Both the position numbers and the translations under genes were made by a program. From Galeruca laticollis (taxonomy: Eukaryota > Arthropoda > Insecta > Coleoptera > Chrysomelidae): a stretch of 64,000 bases of DNA. The stretch covers positions 149,845,309-149,909,308 of the forward strand of contig OY998175.1 in NCBI GenBank assembly GCA_963921935.1. Reading direction: 5' to 3'. Under the pieces are notes generated by a model. The model ran no database searches and had not been told where the DNA came from. It worked only from the letters and a program-made list of their open reading frames with translations. Shown piece after piece: positions 57,754-64,000 of this stretch (the first letter of the stretch is position 1; each line of letters opens with the position of its first letter).

Positions 57754-59112
57754 AAAAAATTCGTTAGTTAACTTTTAATATAATTATAACGAATGCCACT
57801 CGTGTAAACGAAAATAATTGATTATACTAACCTTCTCACTCGACTTATATCTTTAAAATACCACTCGAGCTACGCTCTCGTGGCGTTTCGCAGAAAACGT
57901 CTCATTACTCAGAATTATAATCGATTATTTTCTATGCTCTTTGATATTATAACTGAATATTTCTTATGGAATTTTGGGGTTTTCAGATATGCCCTATTGA
58001 TCATAAATATTAACAAACTCTTTGGTTATACTTACAGAAAGTTTAGAAGTACCTACTCCCTCGCTGTGAATAAAACACCCCATGTAGAGAATAGTGCTAC
58101 TTTTGTGAATTGCCTCAATATAGAGCTTGCTACCTTACATTGAGTGACATATTCCCCATTTTATTAAGAAACAACGTCAAATATTACACTTTATATATTG
58201 ATAAATAATTAAAATGTAAATATTTTTTTAATGAGACTATCATTTTTTTATTTTATGTGTAAAGTTGTTAAAAATTTTCTCAACTTCCTCAAATGGATGT
58301 TATAACGTTATATGGAACTTTTCAATAAGAGAATTCGAAAATAGTATTTCTATCAAATTTTGGCTGCGGAATAACCTGTTGCCATCCTCATAAAACCAGT
58401 GTGTTTTTCAGATGTATGAAAATTTGGGAAGAACAATATCAAACACACATCAAACAACGTTGTGTTTTTGACCATAAAATTCCCTTTCTTTTCAAATAAT
58501 GGTTTTTGATGTGTCATTCCTAGACATAATTTCACTGTTGGAATAATAGTAGCATATGCTAGACGAATCGTCATTCATCTCCCTAACCCAATTTTGGAAA
58601 AAGGTATACCGATTTCGCAATCCGTTAACTTCACTAGGACATAACAAACTGAACAGTATCATAGTGCGGACGCTTAAACCACTTTTAATCCATTATACAA
58701 TTTGTATCAGCAAACATGGAACATTTTCGATTATTAATAAATAAGTTATTCCTGGACTCACATATTCTACAAGTATTTTATGTACTATGACCGATATCTA
58801 TAGGGTAAAACAAAAAGGTAGGTCATAAGCCACATATTTTGGACCTGGAAATAACTCACCTCAGTACAAATGTGCAAAAGTCTATAAGGTTAAGATATGT
58901 ACCTTTGATAATAAAGAGACCGTATATTGATAAAAATTAGTACTTCTAGAAAGCACTAAGGGGTCTTAATGTCTCAAAAATAATGTGTTTAATTCATTAT
59001 GCCACAATAATAAGTTAATTATAAACATTGCTGAATATAATTAAAGGAGCACATAATAATTTCATTAACTTTAACAATATAAAAATACGTTGGGAAATCG
59101 ATCCCTGGTGAA
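57754..59112. other. Intergenic interval with a weak foldback
   Basis: gaaaataattgattata (57808) and tataatcgattattttc (57915) are near-inverse and bracket ~90 bases including cactcgagctacgctctcgtgg, MITE-like. The rest has no recognisable gene. Confidence 0.45.
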
Positions 59113-59279
59113 TTGACACGTGTGCAACATCCGCGGTGTAAAACTGCGTTAAACAAATACAGGACGTTTGTAAATAGAGATAATTGTACAAATTTCAAAA
59201 ACGTGAAAGTCAAAGCCAGGTGGGTGGTGATGCAGAGTAGTTGTAATTACTATGTTTTCTCACTTACCTCTGACATAAC

Positions 59280-59760
59280 CCCGGGATGGATAAGTCAGAA
59301 CAAAGATATGACAAATGAAAGGCATAGAACCCAGACTAAAATTCCTGCATTGATACTTCAGGATAACATTGTCACTGATAATAATCAGCAAATTGCAAAC
59401 TTAATAGCAACTCATTTTGAAGAAAAATGCAAACACAAGAACAATAATAATCAAAACTACAATCAACTGAATGAGTCTCCACTACTTATTACCTCAACTA
59501 TCATATCTAATCTTCACTCCTTAAACCTTCCATTTTCATTTGAAGAACTAACTTACGTTCTTTTTTTGTTAAAATTCTGCTGCTGGGATCGATAATATAC
59601 CATTTATTTTTCTTAACCAAATTATTGGATTTATATAGCACCATCTGGACTAAACAGAATTTACCACCGCAATGGCGAGAATCAATTTCAATTCCAGTGG
59701 TGAAACCATATGAACCATCCAGAGTTCTAAACTCATGTGTAACTAGATGGAAAATATGAA
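59280..59760 (+). pseudogene. LINE ORF2 fragment (linker and N-terminal RT)
   Basis: WISQNKDMTNERHRTQTKIPA and ILQDNIVTDNNQQIANLIA are the linker before RT in I/Jockey-like LINEs. FSFEELTYVL and, after a frameshift at ~59565, SAAGIDNIPFIFLNQI are the first RT blocks. Further frames give IWTKQNLPPQWRESISIPV. It stops near 59760 before the YxDD motif. Confidence 0.6.
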
Positions 59761-60843
59761 TAAAGTGATACTGTGGTTATTGTTTTAAATGAAACTAACT
59801 ATTTCTAGATAATTCCACAATGTATTGAAAAAAATGATAAATATTCTAAGAAATTGACAATGGTTTCGATATTACAAAAACACAAAATAATCAATCCAGC
59901 ACAATCGGGAAACAGACTACACCGTAGTAGGTACTATGGATAATCTCCTATCTACAGACACTCATTTCAGATGATTTCCTTCGAAAATAGGATGTTGTAG
60001 CTATCTGTGAATGTTTGTATTAAAATTATTAGTCTTGATGAAAAACAAATCTTGTAGTAGTAGTTAAACACTCAACGGTACATCGATCTCGTTCTGTAAA
60101 ATAATATTTTAGTATACGAAAAAGAAGAAACTTAAGCATAGATTCATACCTACATGGAAGTTATATAGCAAAATAATATTCAGTGAAACCTAGGTAAGTG
60201 GAATCTGAAAAGACCTTTTTTTTATCACATATAGATGCTTTTCAATCACCGAGTTTCTCAAATAGGTAGGTTAACTTGACAGTTGCCTTATTTAAAGAGG
60301 TTCCCACTATGGAATGTAATATTTATTCTTCTTCTTCTTGTTCCTTTTTTGGGCTATATCCTGAGGGATAAATTACCCAATGTAGTATTTCTCATATACT
60401 TTTAGTAAACAAATGTGTCATAACTTGTTTAAACCAAATAAATTATCCCACTTATACGGGTTATTTAGCTACAAAATTCCAATTATAGTAGTTAGTAACG
60501 AAAAAATCTGGAATCAGTTACAAGGGTTTGAAAATTCCCAGTCACAGACGTATTTCAATGCAAAAGTGTCAGGACCTCAATATAATTATCAATAACAGTG
60601 GTTTCTCACATATCCAGGTCAAGTTTTATGAATTCATACTGTACACGTCAGCTCGCTAAGGTAGGAATTGAATAGATATTTTTTCCAAAATATCTTAAAA
60701 GCGGCACACGCGTGTCAAGCAAACAAATACTACGCATGATGCCTCCTGGGATGATTTTAACTAATTATTAATGAACGATAAAATAAAACAATATAACTTG
60801 TTCAAAACTTCATGTATTTGAACTAATGTTCAATTTAAACTGG
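59761..60843. other. No gene seen
   Basis: AT-rich, with chance ORFs only. Confidence 0.5.
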
Positions 60844-60846
60844 TTG

Positions 60847-60886
60847 ACGCGTTTCACTAACACAGTAGCTTTCTCAAAACGAATGA
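60847..60886 (-). ncRNA. Degenerate hammerhead-like motif of a Penelope-like element
   Basis: Sense TTGAGAA, then AGCTACTGTGTTAGT (stem II-like, GCTA/TAGT with one wobble), then GAAACGCGTC (60847-60856). GAAA, a self-complementary ACGCGT and a terminal C is the stem III/cleavage arrangement of minimal hammerheads in Penelope-like elements. The CUGAUGA box is degraded. It lies ~130 bp after the GIY-YIG reading, on the same strand, as expected for the element's terminal repeat. Confidence 0.4.
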
Positions 60887-61014
60887 AGGTATAATTTAAA
60901 AATGTTTTATTATACACAGTGCATGAATACAGAATTTTATTTACTAATGTTAACAAAGGTATTGAAAGAAATTACCTGGAAATTCATTCACTACAAACAT
61001 TCCTAAGCTATCTT

Positions 61015-62460
61015 CTAGGTAAAAAGGTTTAACAAAAGAGAGTGATTGATATTTATTTTGTCGTCAAGAAGGTTACCTGAATATTTATTTTTGTTTATCT
61101 CAAGAGCCTCTAATAAATTTAGACTAAAAGATTTACCGACTACATGTAAAATTTCAAAATTTGGGTCGAAAATGTGTTGGTTTTCTAATGAATGATTTGA
61201 ATAGTTAGAATCTAATTTTTTGTTGTCATAGCTACGTTTGTGTTCCGAAATTCTAGTTTTGACATTTCTAAAAGTTCTACCTATATAAATTTTATCACAG
61301 TTGTCATTACCACATTTTAATTTATAAACTAATGATTTGTTTAATTTTGAATATTTAGTTTTAATATTTTTAATGAGTTTGGATAAATTGTAATCAATGT
61401 TAAAGCAAATATTCATGTCTAAAGTTTCTAAAAATTATTTAATTTCTAAGGATGGTGTATGTTAAGCTTTTAATTTTTTTATTAATATCTTTATCAGAAG
61501 GGAACATTTGTTCTAAAGTCTGTTTTTTTTAATTTTTTTATTTATGATATTGTCAATTAAATTTGGATCGTAATTATTATTAACTGCTTTTTGTTTTATG
61601 ATATTAGCATTTATTGTGACTGTTAAGAGTCTGTCTTGAAAGCTGCTAGTTTATGAGCGAATGGGTGGACCGAACTATTATGAATTGTAATATGTGTATG
61701 TGATGGTTTATGAAGTATACAAAAATCATGTTTATTATTTATATTTAAAATTATAATGTCTAAAAAGTATATAGGCTTATTCAAGCTCTGCCGTAAAATG
61801 TATAATATTGTGAATTGAGTTTATGTAAGTAATGAAGCTGTCTAATTGTCTATATATACCGTTGAAGCTAGCTAAAATGTCGTCCACATATCGGTGCCAG
61901 TACATACATTTGTTACTAAGGGGGTGTTCATGAATTATTTTTTTTATACTATCCATGAGAATTTCTACTAGTAGGGGGCTGAGGGGGTTGCCTATAACCA
62001 AACTATCTTCACTGCTATAAACCTCTCCATTGAAATGAAAATAATTTTGATTCTAACACACTTTTAATAAAGTAATGATATCAGAGTGAAGTATAGGATT
62101 AACATTATTGTATGTGAGCAAGTTAACAACAAGAGTTATAGTTTCTGTAGGAGGTATACTAGGGAATAGATTTGTTACATCGAACGATATGAGTTTAGAA
62201 TTATGGGGTAGTATTATATCTTGAATATTATTCATTAATTCCGTTTAGTTTTTAACTGAAAATCGAGGTTTGAATGAACAATAATTAGAAATGACATCTA
62301 TGAGAATCTTTGAAAGTTTGAATGAATTATGGGGTGATATTATATCTTGAATATTATTAATTAATTCCGTTTAGTTTTTAACTGAAAATCGAGGTTTGAA
62401 TGAACAATATTTAGAAATGACATCTATGAGAATCTTTGAAAGTTTGAATGAAGGTGCTGT
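61015..62460 (-). pseudogene. Penelope-like element: reverse transcriptase plus GIY-YIG endonuclease
   Basis: RT first: KLISFDVTNLFPSIPPTETI (motif A, ~62190), a TAG just after LLKVC (~62053), then NQNYFHFNGEVYSSEDS, GNPLSPLLVEILMD (motif B, ~61990) and HRYVDDILASFNG (YVDD, ~61890). After a decayed stretch, the nuclease reads CGNDNCDKIYIGRTFRNVK with TRISEHKRS (61300-61240) and a catalytic E in LNLLEALEINKNKY (~61100), ending at 61015. Both parts are minus strand and in the same phase but separated by stops. A 126-bp tandem duplication lies within the RT part (62198-62323 and 62324-62449). Confidence 0.8.
62198..62449. repeat. 126-bp direct tandem duplication inside the Penelope RT
   Basis: gaattatggggt(a/g) begins at 62198 and 62324. 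The two units differ by only a few bases (for example attcattaat versus attaattaat). 126 is a multiple of three, so the frame is kept. Confidence 0.85.
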
Positions 62461-63120
62461 GAAATAAGAAATGACTGATCTGATTGGTTTCCCCTCTTCA
62501 TGGAGTTTAATGAATAATAATAATTATAACCCCATTTTTAATCTTCATTTGTTAAAAAAATTTGCTTTTGTTGATTTTTTATGGTACAATTAAAATACGG
62601 TATCCTCTTAAAAAAAATAATGAAGTCATCAGTCAAACAGTCATGACGTCATCAAAAATATGATTACACCAAAAATGCGCATCTAAAAATAAAATTCCGG
62701 CGTTTATCATTTTAAACTACATACTAAAATATTTTGATAAAGAACATATTTTAATAGGTGTTTCAAATTCTCATGATTAGGATCTGCTTATTCTTTTTAT
62801 AAATATTTAATTTAACATTTCTTAGGATAATTACTTTTTCTACGGCTATAACACAAAACTGCTCTATTTGAATTGGTCTTGACAGATCAATGAGGTACAT
62901 TGTATGTCTTCAATTTTATTTCCTTACCTGATAAAACAATGACTTCATTCTGTTACAGTTGTAATTATTATTAAACAATAAATCTCCCATGGAATGTCAA
63001 ATTTCAAGCAATAACAGCTGTATTTACTTATAATTGTATAGCGGTGAAACGTTTTACAAAATCCTACGTTGATCAGCTAGAGTTAATTAGAACTTACTCC
63101 TCCAGAAATAGCTGCTGCCG
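62461..63120. other. No gene seen
   Basis: AT-rich spacer between the Penelope remnant and the second recombinase. Confidence 0.5.
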
Positions 63121-64000
63121 CAAATCAGGCATGTTCAAGTCTAACCCCTGAACTATCTAAGGAGAAATATAGAAAGGCCTACAAATCATTTATGTATTGG
63201 CAAAAGGAAAAAGACACCTCGTTAAATTCGGAGAAAGTTTTACTCGCATATTTTAGTGAATTCTCTCAGAAATTAAAACCCCTCAAATTTATGGGCACAT
63301 TATTCCATGTCAAAGACTATGCTAAATATTAACAAAACTATTGAAAGTGATCCAAAACTTAGAGCATTACTTAAGAGAAAATTAGATGGCTACAAGCCGA
63401 AGAAATTCAAAATTTTCTCTGCAGACGAAATCAACAAATTGATTAAAAATGCACCCGATGAAATTTTTTATCGACTTGATAAGGTAAAAAATTATCTTTT
63501 TTGATGAGAAGCTTGCAGATATTCAAAATAATTATTAAAAGAGCATTCAAATTCACACATTAATGAATATTATTATTAGGTTCCGCAGTAGCTCAGCTAT
63601 ACAATGCTCGCCTCACGAGCTAGATGTCGGAGTTTCGACTCAAAATTGCGGTATTTTTTTATTTTTTTAAATTTTTTCAGGTTAGGTATACTGGTTATGG
63701 GAATTATGGGTGCATCTAGAAAGGACGAACTTTACAAATTGAAAACAACATATTGTAGAGACTTGGGTTCTGCAGTTCTTATACAAATACCCAATACAAA
63801 AACTAAAGTCCCAAGAAAATTCACAATAACCGGTGTATTTTATGATATTTATAAAAAATACAACGCATTGGATACGTTGAACAGAATTATTTTTTTTTGA
63901 TAATCATCAGAAAGGAAAATATACAGTACAGAGAGTTGGTATTAATAAAATTGGTAATACGTGAACAAGAATTGCTAAATACTTGAATCTTCCAAACCCT
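63121..64000 (+). pseudogene. Second tyrosine recombinase-like gene, running off the window
   Basis: SLTPELSKEKYRKAYKSFMYW, FSEFSQKLKP, a frameshift at ~63275, then PKLRALLKRKLDGYKPKKFK and FSADEINKLIKNAPDE. The catalytic-domain start is LVMGIMGASRKDELYKL (R in ASRKDEL, ~63715), then IPNTKTKVPRKFTITG and VQRVGINKIGNT. The H-x-x-R and tyrosine boxes would lie beyond 64000. It belongs to a different subfamily from the 56.6-kb gene. A GT-AG stretch (63484-63680) lies between the halves, but removing it does not restore frame. Confidence 0.65.
63583..63651 (+). other. tRNA-like sequence inside the recombinase interruption
   Basis: CCGCAGT and ATTGCGG can pair over seven bases. TAGCTCAGCTATAC fits an A box and AGTTTCGACTC a B box. 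GCTC..GAGC can form an anticodon-like hairpin, but the loop GCCTCAC lacks the T expected at position 33, so a functional tRNA is doubtful. It could be a tRNA-derived SINE head. Confidence 0.4.

Noticed and set aside
63583..63651. A functional tRNA gene
   Set aside because: The anticodon loop lacks the invariant T at position 33 and the D-arm is weak.

Overview
This window reads as AT-rich, intron-poor, transposon-packed DNA of an insect. The case rests on an env-bearing Ty3/gypsy (errantivirus-type) element, Copia, Penelope-like, Harbinger, hAT, pogo/Tigger, Tc1/mariner-like and Crypton-type remnants, and a decayed copy of a ubiquitin protease (USP2 type). I cannot name the order or species. 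No intact host gene is visible.

Layout. 0-1.8 kb: broken Harbinger (HARBI1-type) transposase, minus strand. 2.8-21.1 kb: a Copia element cut in two. Its gag-protease half ends at 3967 and its reading resumes at 20567. The 16.6 kb between them holds an RT element with a zinc-finger and nuclease tail (itself split by a terminal-inverted-repeat insertion), a young 11.3-kb gypsy/errantivirus-like provirus on the minus strand (7199-18547), and a retro-pseudogene of a USP2-like protease. 21.65-29.9 kb: a recent ~4.2-kb tandem duplication whose second copy alone carries a 191-bp perfect foldback with a hammerhead-like loop. 30-35 kb: AT-rich, mostly anonymous, with ~250-bp degenerate tandem repeats. 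35.0-36.5 kb: a gypsy-type gag with SAP domain and tRNA-Leu-like primer site. 38.3-43.2 kb: two copies of an ORF1(gag)-only retroelement. 45.3-48.5 kb: hAT remnant with a nested DUF4817-type transposon carrying ~125-bp TIRs. 49.8-55.8 kb: pogo/Tigger gene, followed by a mariner-like element whose last two catalytic residues are 82 apart. 56.6-57.8 and 63.1-64 kb: two different tyrosine recombinase remnants. 59.1-59.8 kb: LINE RT fragment. 60.8-62.5 kb: Penelope-like RT plus GIY-YIG, with a hammerhead-like motif downstream.

The most notable object is the provirus. Gag, protease, integrase and Env read open, and the two LTRs are almost identical, yet reverse transcriptase and RNase H are missing by what looks like an in-frame deletion inside pol. 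Gag ends on a U-UUA-AAC slippery site whose last codon abuts the stop, followed by a sequence that can form an H-type pseudoknot, so the -1 gag-pol arrangement is legible. A young element without its own polymerase implies copying in trans by a relative.
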